Source of the DNA: Spirochaetota bacterium
GTDB lineage: Bacteria; Spirochaetota; Leptospiria; Turneriellales; Turneriellaceae
Direction of reading: 5' to 3'
DNA: 6,775 nt
Assembly: GCA_029561505.1 (NCBI GenBank)
Contig: JAKQXK010000352.1
Location: 1-6,775, forward strand
The translations under genes were made by a program, and so were the position numbers. Of the stretch, positions 1-6,310 are shown piece by piece. The notes beneath the pieces are model-generated. The model was given only the letters and a program-made list of their open reading frames with translations, made no database searches and was not told where the DNA came from. Each line of letters starts with the position of its first letter. The first letter of the stretch is position 1.

Positions 1-471
1 GTTTTTCTCTTCAACGGCACGGTGCGGCAGAATATCTCTTATGGGCGCAGTGATATTTCAGACGCAGACGTTGAAAAAGCCGCTGAGATGGCATATGCCG
101 ACATCTTCATCAAAGCTTTGCCCAACCGCTACGATACGCCAATAGGCGAGCGCGGTCTCATGCTTTCAGGGGGGCAGCGCCAAAGACTTTCAATAGCCAG
201 AGCAATTTTGAAGAATCCACAGATTCTGATTCTTGACGAGGCAACCAGCGCTCTTGATACAGAATCTGAAAGGCTGGTACAAAAAGCTCTTGAGAAACTG
301 ATGGCGAACCGCACCGTTTTCGTGATCGCGCACCGCCTTTCGACGATTTACAGCGCTGACCTGATTCTGGTTGTCGACAAAGGTCGTATTGTCGAGCGGG
401 GCACGCACAAACAACTGATCAAAAAGAAGGGGCACTACAAAAAACTTTACGATCTGCAGTTTTCAAAATAA
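1..471 (+). CDS. ABC exporter ATPase, MsbA-like (3' part only)
   Basis: This is the last 156 codons of an ABC transporter, open at the left edge, so the membrane domain and Walker A are outside the window. The nucleotide-binding domain is clear. The segment just after the Q-loop reads VFLFNGTV, the signature [14 protein letters not shown] starts at base 163, Walker B with its catalytic glutamate plus D-loop ([12 protein letters not shown]) lies around 223-258, and the H-loop histidine of VIAHRLSTI is at 331-333. The tail ([13 protein letters not shown], then a short aromatic end) is typical of fused permease-ATPase exporters of the MsbA/lipid A type. Family knowledge: such proteins are homodimers that flip lipid A or other amphiphiles across the inner membrane using ATP. 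All visible catalytic motifs are intact. The exact substrate cannot be read from this end, so a multidrug or other lipid exporter remains possible. It is the first visible gene of a plus-strand operon with cheX. Confidence 0.9.
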   Translation, partial: VFLFNGTVRQNISYGRSDISDADVEKAAEMAYADIFIKALPNRYDTPIGERGLMLSGGQRQRLSIARAILKNPQILILDEATSALDTESERLVQKALEKLMANRTVFVIAHRLSTIYSADLILVVDKGRIVERGTHKQLIKKKGHYKKLYDLQFSK

Positions 472-472
472 T

Positions 473-919
473 ATGAAAGAAACAGAACTCAAGACGTTTG
501 TCGAAGGCGTTATGCGCTATTTCGCGACTATTACATCTTCAGGCGCAAAAGTAGGAGTTCCCTACGTAAAGGCGGCTGATCACGCAGTCGAAGACATTAC
601 GGGAATCATCGGCATGACCGGGCCTCGCAAGGGCGGCATTTTTATCTCGTGCCCACGTGAGATGCTCGCTGAGATTGTTACCGAATATTCCGGTGCGACG
701 AACCCCTCGCTGGCGGTAATCAAAGATCTCGCTGGTGAGATGGCAAATACCGTCGCCGGTAACGCATCGCTCGCATTCGGGTCAGATTTTCAGATTTCGG
801 TGCCGGTGGTGCTCGTCGGCCGGCCTGAGCAGCTTGATCTGCCCACGCGTGTACCTACATTCATAGTCCCGATTGAGTGGAAACAATACAAGGCGTATCT
901 GGCAGTTGGCGTTGAGTAA
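473..919 (+). CDS. cheX: CheX-type CheY-P phosphatase
   Basis: 148 residues, the usual length for a single-domain CheX. The family's active-site pattern E-x-x-N is present as E89-M-A-N92 within GEMANTVAGNA (bases 737-769), inside the predicted long helix. Before it come a glycine-rich strand region (DITGIIGMTGPRKGGIFIS, residues 41-59) and, after it, a strand-rich C-terminal half (QISVPVVLVG, then FIVPIEW). Known for the family: CheX dephosphorylates CheY-P as a cytoplasmic dimer and adjusts flagellar switching; it is common in spirochaetes. The ATG follows the upstream stop codon by one base (TAA-T-ATG) with no recognisable Shine-Dalgarno sequence, so translation is probably coupled to the exporter gene. 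No other chemotaxis gene is visible nearby. Alternative: a CheC/CheX-fold regulator acting on another response regulator. Confidence 0.85.
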   Translation: MKETELKTFVEGVMRYFATITSSGAKVGVPYVKAADHAVEDITGIIGMTGPRKGGIFISCPREMLAEIVTEYSGATNPSLAVIKDLAGEMANTVAGNASLAFGSDFQISVPVVLVGRPEQLDLPTRVPTFIVPIEWKQYKAYLAVGVE

Positions 920-1892
920 GGGCAAACCCGCACGAAGTCTTGCATTTGAGCTGCCAGAAGGCACGCGGCTTGATAAGTTTCTTGCGGCGGCGCTCGCTGA
1001 CTGCGGTCTCGACATCTCACGCACGCAGCTGCAGCGCATTATCGAAGACGGCCAAATCGGCGGCATCAGCGAAAAGAACCTGAAGCCGTCGTTCAAGGCA
1101 AAAGCTGCGATGCAGATCAGCATCACTTTGCCTGCAGAGAAACCCGCAGAACTGTTGCCATTTGCAGCGACGATTCCGGTGCTCTATGAAGACGAATACC
1201 TTGCTATCGTCCACAAGCCTGCAGGCATGACGGTGCATCCCGGTGCAGCGACCGGCAACGACACTCTCGTGCATGCGCTTGTCGGGCAGATCGACGAACT
1301 GGCGCCGCATGCAGAACGCCCGGGTATTGTGCACCGGCTCGACAGAGAGACAGAAGGGCTCATGGTCATCGCCAAAACCGACAAGGCCCGTGCCGCGCTG
1401 GGGGCATTATTTGCTGAACGCCAGATTCACAAGACCTATCAGGCGATTGTCTGGGGTAATGTGCAGCTTCCCGCAGAGGTTGATGGCTTTATCTGGCGTG
1501 ACCGACGAAACAGAAAAAAAATGAAGTTTGGCTCCCAGGCGCCAGAACGCGGCGAGCGCGCGCGGGAAGCACAGCTGGTTATCATCAGTCAATCGCCCTA
1601 TAAAAGCGGTACAGAGATAGAAATTGATCTGATTACGGGCAGAACGCACCAGATCAGAGCGACCTGCGCCCATTTGAACGCACCGATTATCGGCGACACG
1701 GTTTATGGCGACGATGCCGGCAGGGCAAAAACCTACAAAGTGGGTCGCGAAAAACGCGAAGAACTTCAGAAATGTGGCATGCTACTCGTCGCCAGAAGCA
1801 TCGCGTTCAGTCATCCGTTTAAGCGCAAGAAAATCAATTTCGCGATCGAGCTGCCGGCGCGCTTTGAAACGGCGCGTGCGTTGCTCAAATAA
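906..1892 (+). CDS. RluA-family 23S rRNA/tRNA pseudouridine synthase with S4 domain
   Basis: About 328 residues from the TTG at 906. An S4 RNA-binding domain comes first (RLDKFLAAAL near residue 21, then ISRTQLQRIIEDG), followed by the catalytic domain. The RluA hallmark HRLDRETEG is at residues 143-151; its aspartate (codon 1341-1343) is the nucleophile that isomerises uridine. VHKPAGMTVHPG precedes it, and the second family motif TGRTHQIR is at residues 244-251. Domain order and length match RluD/RluC-type enzymes that modify 23S rRNA; I cannot choose the target uridine. The start is uncertain. No in-frame ATG lies before the S4 domain. TTG codons at 873, 906 and 912 are the candidates, all overlapping the end of cheX. 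AAGGCG at 889-894 favours 906, weakly. The stop overlaps the stop of the convergent ThyX-like gene by 8 bases. Confidence 0.92.
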   Translation: MALSKGKPARSLAFELPEGTRLDKFLAAALADCGLDISRTQLQRIIEDGQIGGISEKNLKPSFKAKAAMQISITLPAEKPAELLPFAATIPVLYEDEYLAIVHKPAGMTVHPGAATGNDTLVHALVGQIDELAPHAERPGIVHRLDRETEGLMVIAKTDKARAALGALFAERQIHKTYQAIVWGNVQLPAEVDGFIWRDRRNRKKMKFGSQAPERGERAREAQLVIISQSPYKSGTEIEIDLITGRTHQIRATCAHLNAPIIGDTVYGDDAGRAKTYKVGREKREELQKCGMLLVARSIAFSHPFKRKKINFAIELPARFETARALLK

Positions 1893-3423
1893 CGCGGCTA
1901 TATTCACGAAACGGAATCTGCCAGACCTTTATACCGCAGAAGTGGTCACCTTCGGGGCAGCGAGGCTTCAGGTGTTCTCGCACGACGCAGGGCGGGCCAA
2001 TGTGTTTGCCGACTTCGGGGTACAGTTCTTTCACCGCAGCAACCTCAGCGTGGGCTGAATAGAATATCTCTTCTTGCGCATTGTAGCAGAGCCGTGATTT
2101 CCATTTGTGATAGAGATTGTAAAAATCACCCGATTCGAGAAACCGAACGGGAAAGGCATTCGGTAAGAGGTAGGCGATATCTTCGCGCTTCAGTGTTTCA
2201 TTTTTCCAGAGATCACGCACCAAGTCGAAATTCTGTTCGAGGTATGATTCATAGATTGCTCTCGCCGGCTGAGATTCGCGCACAAGAGCAGGTACAATAT
2301 AATCGTTCTGCAGCGAAACTTGTTCAGCAAGGTGCGGCCGCGTACCGGGTAATGTGCGGTGGCGCTGCTCTTGCGAATCAGCGGTGTGCGACAATTTCTT
2401 CATGAATGTGAAATGTGCATGATTAAGAAGTCGGGTGCCCTCGTCGAGTGTGCCTGGATAAAACACATCGCCGAGCAGCGGGTTCTGAGCCGGGTCAAGC
2501 ACCTGAGCTGCCAGTTTGCCCATTGCCGGCAGGTGGTCGGGGTTCGTCAGCGCATTGACCGAAGCGGAAATCAGCTTTGCTGATTTGCCGGCGAGTGTCT
2601 CGTCGAAAGCGAGGTTTGCTTTCGCTGCAGCCGCCGGGTCGTATGAACGGTGCGGCGCAGGTAATGGCTCGGGAAACTCGTCGAATAGGTCTGCATCCAC
2701 ATTGCGCACCAGCTCGAGCAGCTGAATGCCCAGAACAACGAACTCGTCGTGATCTGACCAGCGCAGCATTCGCGCATACCGCATCAGCGTCAGAGCGCTG
2801 ACGCTGTGATACATATAGGCAACCGTCGAAACGGGCATGATATAGCGTGCGACCTCCATACAGCGCTTACGAATCGCGTCTGCATGCGCCTCTTTGTTGC
2901 GCGCCTTAAGCCGGTGTATGGAAAAGAAAATTTCTTCAACAACGGGTTTCAGAGTTTCAACCAGGTTGGTATACGTTGCGAAAGCGCGTTCGTGCAAGGC
3001 GTGCACGCGCGCGTCGCCGCTGAGCGCCAAAGGCACCGAATACCAGGTGCGGTCATTTTTGATAGGAACATATCGCTGCGACACCTGTTCAGAATTGTAA
3101 TAGGGGTGCGCGTGCAATACCTGCCATATCAGCTGGCGGGTAACGTTTTCAAGGCCAAACACGAAATGTGCATGCTGCCGGGTTGTGTGGTGACCCGATT
3201 TGAGTGTGGCACGTGCGACTTTTTTTCTGAGTTCGAGGGATTTCTCAGATTTTTGCATATCTGCAGGCAGCAGCAACCCCTTCGAGCTGTAGCAAGTGCG
3301 CGCCGAAGCGGCGGCGATATCAAACGGATTTTCCGTATGGGCAATGAGGCTTGCCTTTACAGGCGATGCGGCAATCTGTGCGGCATATTCAGCTTTGAGC
3401 TCGTCGAGCCAGTGCGCGGCCAT
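1885..3423 (-). CDS. ThyX-like (Thy1 family) protein with two tandem domains
   Basis: 512 residues, about twice a normal ThyX (FAD-dependent thymidylate synthase, roughly 220-250 residues). The first half has NPFDIAAASARTCY (32-45), GHHTTRQHAHFVF (77-89, compare GHETPFEHIVF of ThyX), then YYNSEQVSQRY (108-118) where ThyX has the SxNExSxRY end of its signature; the RHR triplet is replaced by A-H-P. IMPVSTVAYMYHSVSA (195-210) continues the fold. The second half repeats it: HAHFTF (335-340), an intact QRHR (353-356) but no following SxRY, and SRLCYNAQEEI (443-453), like the LRxxxxAQxEI segment of ThyX. The tail holds C479, C489 and C496 (PPC, then CPEGDHFCG). Known for the family: ThyX makes dTMP from dUMP with methylenetetrahydrofolate, FAD and NADPH. 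Whether this divergent double form does so is unclear. ATG at 3423-3421, 48 bases after the permease gene; last gene of its operon. Confidence 0.85.
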   Translation of the reverse strand: MAAHWLDELKAEYAAQIAASPVKASLIAHTENPFDIAAASARTCYSSKGLLLPADMQKSEKSLELRKKVARATLKSGHHTTRQHAHFVFGLENVTRQLIWQVLHAHPYYNSEQVSQRYVPIKNDRTWYSVPLALSGDARVHALHERAFATYTNLVETLKPVVEEIFFSIHRLKARNKEAHADAIRKRCMEVARYIMPVSTVAYMYHSVSALTLMRYARMLRWSDHDEFVVLGIQLLELVRNVDADLFDEFPEPLPAPHRSYDPAAAAKANLAFDETLAGKSAKLISASVNALTNPDHLPAMGKLAAQVLDPAQNPLLGDVFYPGTLDEGTRLLNHAHFTFMKKLSHTADSQEQRHRTLPGTRPHLAEQVSLQNDYIVPALVRESQPARAIYESYLEQNFDLVRDLWKNETLKREDIAYLLPNAFPVRFLESGDFYNLYHKWKSRLCYNAQEEIFYSAHAEVAAVKELYPEVGKHIGPPCVVREHLKPRCPEGDHFCGIKVWQIPFREYSRVI

Positions 3424-3429
3424 GGGTAA

Positions 3430-3444
3430 CTCTGTTTTTCAGAG
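3430..3444 (-). promoter_or_regulatory. Small hairpin in the ThyX-like gene's leader
   Basis: On the minus strand the gap between the permease stop and the ThyX-like ATG contains CTCTG-AAAAA-CAGAG, a perfect 5-bp stem with a 5-base loop, ending six bases before the ATG. The second arm is the only purine-rich stretch at Shine-Dalgarno distance, so pairing would partly hide the ribosome site. The T-run lies in the loop on the opposite strand, so this is not a terminator. The stem is short and may be incidental. Confidence 0.3.
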
Positions 3445-3471
3445 CGCGCGCGACAACGACAACAGAAATCT

Positions 3472-4575
3472 TCAGTAATCAAGCCTAAAGTACACCCAGG
3501 CGGTGCCTATACCCGAAATGATATTTGCGAGATTACCTGCGATGGCAGGCGGTATTGAACCGCTTTCGCCAAAAGCCGAACCAAAATACATCAGAAAGAA
3601 ATAAGCCAGAGTAAATAGCATCGAAACCGCGATGCTTGTGGCCGCGTTTCCCCGTTTGAGGCGGCCACCGATCATGCCGCCGATAAAAACAATAAAGAAA
3701 CATACCAAAGGGTAACCGGCGTGCCAGAAAACTTCGGTCAGAAAGACACTGTATTCGCCGCCAGCTTCTTTGCGCTTCGAATAGATGCGATACGCGTCGA
3801 ATAGCGACCGTTCTTCTGAGTCCATTTCGACGTAGAAGTTCTGGAATGATTGCATGGTCTCTTGCAGCTCGACGTCGAGTGAATTGTAGGGTTCGGTGTT
3901 CAGGTACAACCCGTTCGCGTCGAAACGAGACAAACGCACATTCAGCAGGTGCCACTGCCGCGATTCTTTGCCCTGCGCTACGGCGCGTTCAGCTTCAACT
4001 ATCTGCCTGATCGAGCCGTTTTCACCCAGTTCGAGCAGATGAAAACCGATGAGCGTCGATTCATACCAGGCGCCATAGCCAATGGTATAGTAGCGCAGGC
4101 CGAACCGCAGCGTCAGATTGCTGCTGTGGTCGTGCTTGCGCAGCCGAGCGTCTGCGCCTCGGTTACGCAGAACATACGATATGTCGGTGGCCTTGTAGGC
4201 TGCGGGGTAAGCGATGTATTCATTAAAGAAGAAAAAGGCAACTGTGAGAATTGACGCGAAAATTACCAGCGGTCTCAGAATGCGCCGAAACGACCGCCCG
4301 GCGGCGAGCATCACTGTGATTTCAAAATTTCGGTTAAACTGGGCAACAGTAAAGGCAACCGCAAACATCAGCGCCGGTGGCACAATGTATGTGACGAACG
4401 TCGGGGTAATCGTGACGTAATACTGAATCAGCAGACCAGCGCCTTGTTTATTGTCAGGGAAATTCTTGATAGAATCGAGAATCTTGACGATCACTGCCAC
4501 GCCGATCAAGAGCACGAGCGTGCCTATGAAAGTTTTAATGAACGATTTAAAGATGTAGCGGTCGAGTTGATCCAT
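3472..4575 (-). CDS. LptF/LptG (YjgP/YjgQ) family permease
   Basis: 367 residues from the ATG at 4575-4573, the usual size for this family. Six membrane segments are visible: three N-terminal (about 11-31, 52-76, 97-118), a polar region of about 150 residues (roughly 124-272) fitting the periplasmic jellyroll domain, and three C-terminal (about 277-300, 309-331, 341-361). The family's cytoplasmic coupling region is recognisable as NRNFEITVMLAAGRSFRRIL followed by proline (81-102). GGRLKRGN (303-310) follows segment four. Known role: LptF and LptG form the inner-membrane part of the LptB2FG extractor that feeds lipopolysaccharide into the Lpt bridge. I cannot decide between LptF and LptG; the N-terminus MDQLDRYIFK is more LptG-like. 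A longer reading frame begins at 4677, but that would overlap the glycosyltransferase by about 100 bases and add 34 unrelated residues. The chosen ATG sits one base after the upstream stop (TGA-T-ATG), without a Shine-Dalgarno sequence. Confidence 0.88.
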   Translation of the reverse strand: MDQLDRYIFKSFIKTFIGTLVLLIGVAVIVKILDSIKNFPDNKQGAGLLIQYYVTITPTFVTYIVPPALMFAVAFTVAQFNRNFEITVMLAAGRSFRRILRPLVIFASILTVAFFFFNEYIAYPAAYKATDISYVLRNRGADARLRKHDHSSNLTLRFGLRYYTIGYGAWYESTLIGFHLLELGENGSIRQIVEAERAVAQGKESRQWHLLNVRLSRFDANGLYLNTEPYNSLDVELQETMQSFQNFYVEMDSEERSLFDAYRIYSKRKEAGGEYSVFLTEVFWHAGYPLVCFFIVFIGGMIGGRLKRGNAATSIAVSMLFTLAYFFLMYFGSAFGESGSIPPAIAGNLANIISGIGTAWVYFRLDY

Positions 4576-4576
4576 A

Positions 4577-6166
4577 TCAGATGTTGTAGCGGTAAACCCA
4601 GAATTTATAACCAAAGTAGTTCGTGACGAAACTGATGATGACGGTCGACAATTTAAATACGTTAGCGAGCAAGACACCGGCCCCGGGGTTATACAGCAGA
4701 TTCAGGCCATGGAAAATTAACCCGGCGATGATGAGCGTGAAAACCGAAACGGTGAAGAACCGGCGGTAGGCAGCCTGTCGCTGAAAAGTGAAGCCGCTGT
4801 GCAGCGTGAAAGCAAGCAGGTTGGCGCAGAGAAATGCAATCACCATGTAAACAAGCTGGCGGGTCAGCGTGCCCGCACCGAAGAGCAGAATCAGCGAATT
4901 GTGTACGGTGAAGTCAGCGATCGTGTTGATGAGCCCGACGAAGGCAAACTTGATAAGGTGGCCAAAGCGTAATTTCAGAAGTTCAGTGAGAACGCGCAGA
5001 GTCTGCTTAAAGGTTACCTTGCTGCCATCCTGATCGTTCCAGCGGACGGCAACCTCGCTGACGCTGAGGCGCAGCACGCCGGCTTTTTTCAATATTTCAA
5101 AGTCAAACCCGAAACGAAAGTTATTCAGGTTGCGAAACAGATACTGCGCCGCTTTTCGATCAAAGAGTTTGAAACCGCACTGCGTGTCTTTATAGGGTAG
5201 GTCGAGCAGCGAGCGAATGAGCAGATTACCCGCGCGACTGACGAAACGCCTGATCAAACTCTGTCTCTTACCTATTTCACTCTGCGCGAGGTAGCGCGAA
5301 CCAATGGCGGCGTCGGCGCCGTTATCGATTTCGGCCGCGAGTTTTGTGTATTCTGCAATCGGCGTTGCCCCGTCTGCATCAGCGATGAGCACCCGGCTGC
5401 CCTCGGCAGCCATCACACCTTCGCGCACGGCCGCGCCTTTGCCAAAATTCTGGTAAAGGCGCACAAGGCGCACTTTGCGAAATTTCTTGCGTACGATTTC
5501 GGCGGTTGCATCGCGGCTGCCATCGTCGGCTACGATTATTTCGTGCGTGATTCGCCGTGCCCTGAGAAAATTCTCAACCTCGGCAAGATACTTTGGCAGC
5601 CGCAGAGCTTCGTTGTAAGCCGGAATCACCACGCTCAGCGCCACCGGCGTTTTTATCTCACGCCGCCGCGCGGTCAGCACCGCAATTGTGCCGACGCCCG
5701 CGAGTACGTTCAAATAGGGGTGCAGGCGAATTTCGAGCGAAAGCAGCGCCGAGAGCAGCCGCGGCACACCCGGAACGCGCCTCAGCCACAGAAACGGAAT
5801 CAGTAAAAAGCCAAAATAAAATATTTCGCGCAGCTCATAACCGGCGATCTTAAAGTCTGCGCTGCGCACCAGACGGTCTTCGTCGCGCGTCAGCGCCGTG
5901 AGCACAATAAACCTGGGTGGGTGCGGCCGTAAAACTGCCGCCTGCGGATCAGAAGGCCTGGAGACCAGAATATCCCCTTTTTTCTGATCGACCTTGAGTG
6001 AGATAGCGTCTGCAAAATCGAGCACCGGGGGCAGCGTGCCTGTTCTCAGGGCTGTCGCCGAATGCGGTCCGTGCACCCGCACGACGCGGGCCGTCAGTCT
6101 GGCAAGCTGCGGGGCCAGTTGCGACCACAGTGAATCAACCTGAAAAAGCACCAAGCCTGAGTTCAT
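4577..6166 (-). CDS. Membrane glycosyltransferase: GT2 domain fused to GtrA domain, with degenerate N-terminal domain
   Basis: 529 residues in three modules. Residues 1 to about 170 lack clear catalytic motifs. AVLRPHPPRFIVLT (77-90) and GYELREIFYFGFLLIPFLWLRR (109-130) resemble the end of a class I SAM methyltransferase, but the glycine-rich SAM loop is missing. Residues about 176-400 are a GT-A family 2 domain of the DPM1/ALG5 type: VVIPAYNE (179-186), IIVADDGSRDAT (210-221), the metal- and nucleotide-binding ADADGATP (262-269), DTQCGFKLF (327-335) and FGFDFEIL (352-359). Residues about 404-527 form a GtrA domain of four membrane helices, starting LIKFAFVGLINTIADF. Family knowledge: such enzymes put a sugar on a polyprenyl phosphate, and GtrA-like domains are linked to moving or anchoring it for envelope glycan decoration. 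The donor sugar is unknown. The ATG at 6166-6164 has no Shine-Dalgarno sequence and the 5' end may be misread (see the small frame at 6135-6185). First gene of the operon with the permease. Confidence 0.88.
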   Translation of the reverse strand: MNSGLVLFQVDSLWSQLAPQLARLTARVVRVHGPHSATALRTGTLPPVLDFADAISLKVDQKKGDILVSRPSDPQAAVLRPHPPRFIVLTALTRDEDRLVRSADFKIAGYELREIFYFGFLLIPFLWLRRVPGVPRLLSALLSLEIRLHPYLNVLAGVGTIAVLTARRREIKTPVALSVVIPAYNEALRLPKYLAEVENFLRARRITHEIIVADDGSRDATAEIVRKKFRKVRLVRLYQNFGKGAAVREGVMAAEGSRVLIADADGATPIAEYTKLAAEIDNGADAAIGSRYLAQSEIGKRQSLIRRFVSRAGNLLIRSLLDLPYKDTQCGFKLFDRKAAQYLFRNLNNFRFGFDFEILKKAGVLRLSVSEVAVRWNDQDGSKVTFKQTLRVLTELLKLRFGHLIKFAFVGLINTIADFTVHNSLILLFGAGTLTRQLVYMVIAFLCANLLAFTLHSGFTFQRQAAYRRFFTVSVFTLIIAGLIFHGLNLLYNPGAGVLLANVFKLSTVIISFVTNYFGYKFWVYRYNI

Positions 6167-6185
6167 CGGGCAGGTGCACTGTCAT
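6135..6185 (-). other. Possible 16-residue leader peptide or frameshifted 5' end of the glycosyltransferase
   Basis: An ATG at 6185-6183 has an AGG Shine-Dalgarno core seven bases upstream, which the annotated glycosyltransferase ATG at 6166 lacks. It encodes MTVHLPDELRLGAFSG and ends at a TGA (6137-6135) inside the glycosyltransferase, whose frame is +1 relative to it. The last residues, LRLGAFSG, followed after a one-base shift by DSLWSQLAPQLARL, look like an eroded SAM-binding loop LxLGxGxG plus helix. Options are a regulatory leader peptide, a one-base indel near the T5 run at about 6141-6150, or nothing. No function is claimed. Confidence 0.3.
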
Positions 6186-6310
6186 TTTAAAACCTGCCAC
6201 CGTACGCTATTGCCACGTTCGACATCACGCTGCGCAAATGCAGTCGCTGAGCACGCCGGCATGACAAAATAGATGACGATCAGAGGCCCGCGCCGGTTAC
6301 GATTCAGGCA
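6167..6310. promoter_or_regulatory. Divergent intergenic region, expected to hold promoters of both flanking transcripts
   Basis: This 144-base gap separates the start of the minus-strand glycosyltransferase operon from the plus-strand aminopeptidase gene, so promoters for both should be here or just inside the genes. I could not pick convincing -35/-10 pairs on either strand; AT-rich patches exist at 6183-6192 and 6263-6275. The part nearest the glycosyltransferase holds a 7-bp inverted repeat and a short reading frame described separately. Confidence 0.45.
6169..6198 (-). repeat. Perfect 7-bp inverted repeat in the glycosyltransferase leader
   Basis: GGCAGGT at 6169-6175 and ACCTGCC at 6192-6198 are exact reverse complements with 16 bases between them. 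On the minus-strand transcript, the first arm contains the Shine-Dalgarno-like GCAGG and the loop contains an ATG (6185-6183); the glycosyltransferase ATG at 6166 follows the second arm by two bases. It could fold into a hairpin that hides the ribosome site, or be an operator half-site pair, or be chance. There is no T-run after it, so it is not an intrinsic terminator. Confidence 0.4.

Noticed and set aside
782..1126. 114-codon minus-strand frame spanning the cheX/pseudouridine synthase junction
   Set aside because: Opposes two recognisable genes and has no motif of its own.
1856..1876. GC-rich imperfect hairpin near the end of the pseudouridine synthase gene, considered as a terminator
   Set aside because: Short stem inside coding sequence with no following T-run; GCG-rich words are common in this window.
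2806..3429. 207-codon plus-strand frame
   Set aside because: Antisense to the first domain of the ThyX-like gene, whose minus-strand translation carries clear family motifs; the plus translation has no recognisable domain.
3442..3453. Alternating GCGCGC tract between the permease and the ThyX-like gene
   Set aside because: Too short to call a functional repeat; no second copy or associated structure was noticed.
3533..3955. 140-codon minus-strand frame
   Set aside because: It overlaps the permease gene on the same strand in another frame, and the permease translation has the expected membrane topology.
4576..4677. 34-residue N-terminal extension of the permease (start at 4677)
   Set aside because: It lies inside the glycosyltransferase GtrA coding sequence, is polar and unlike the family N-terminus, while MDQLDRYIFK at 4575 is the expected start.
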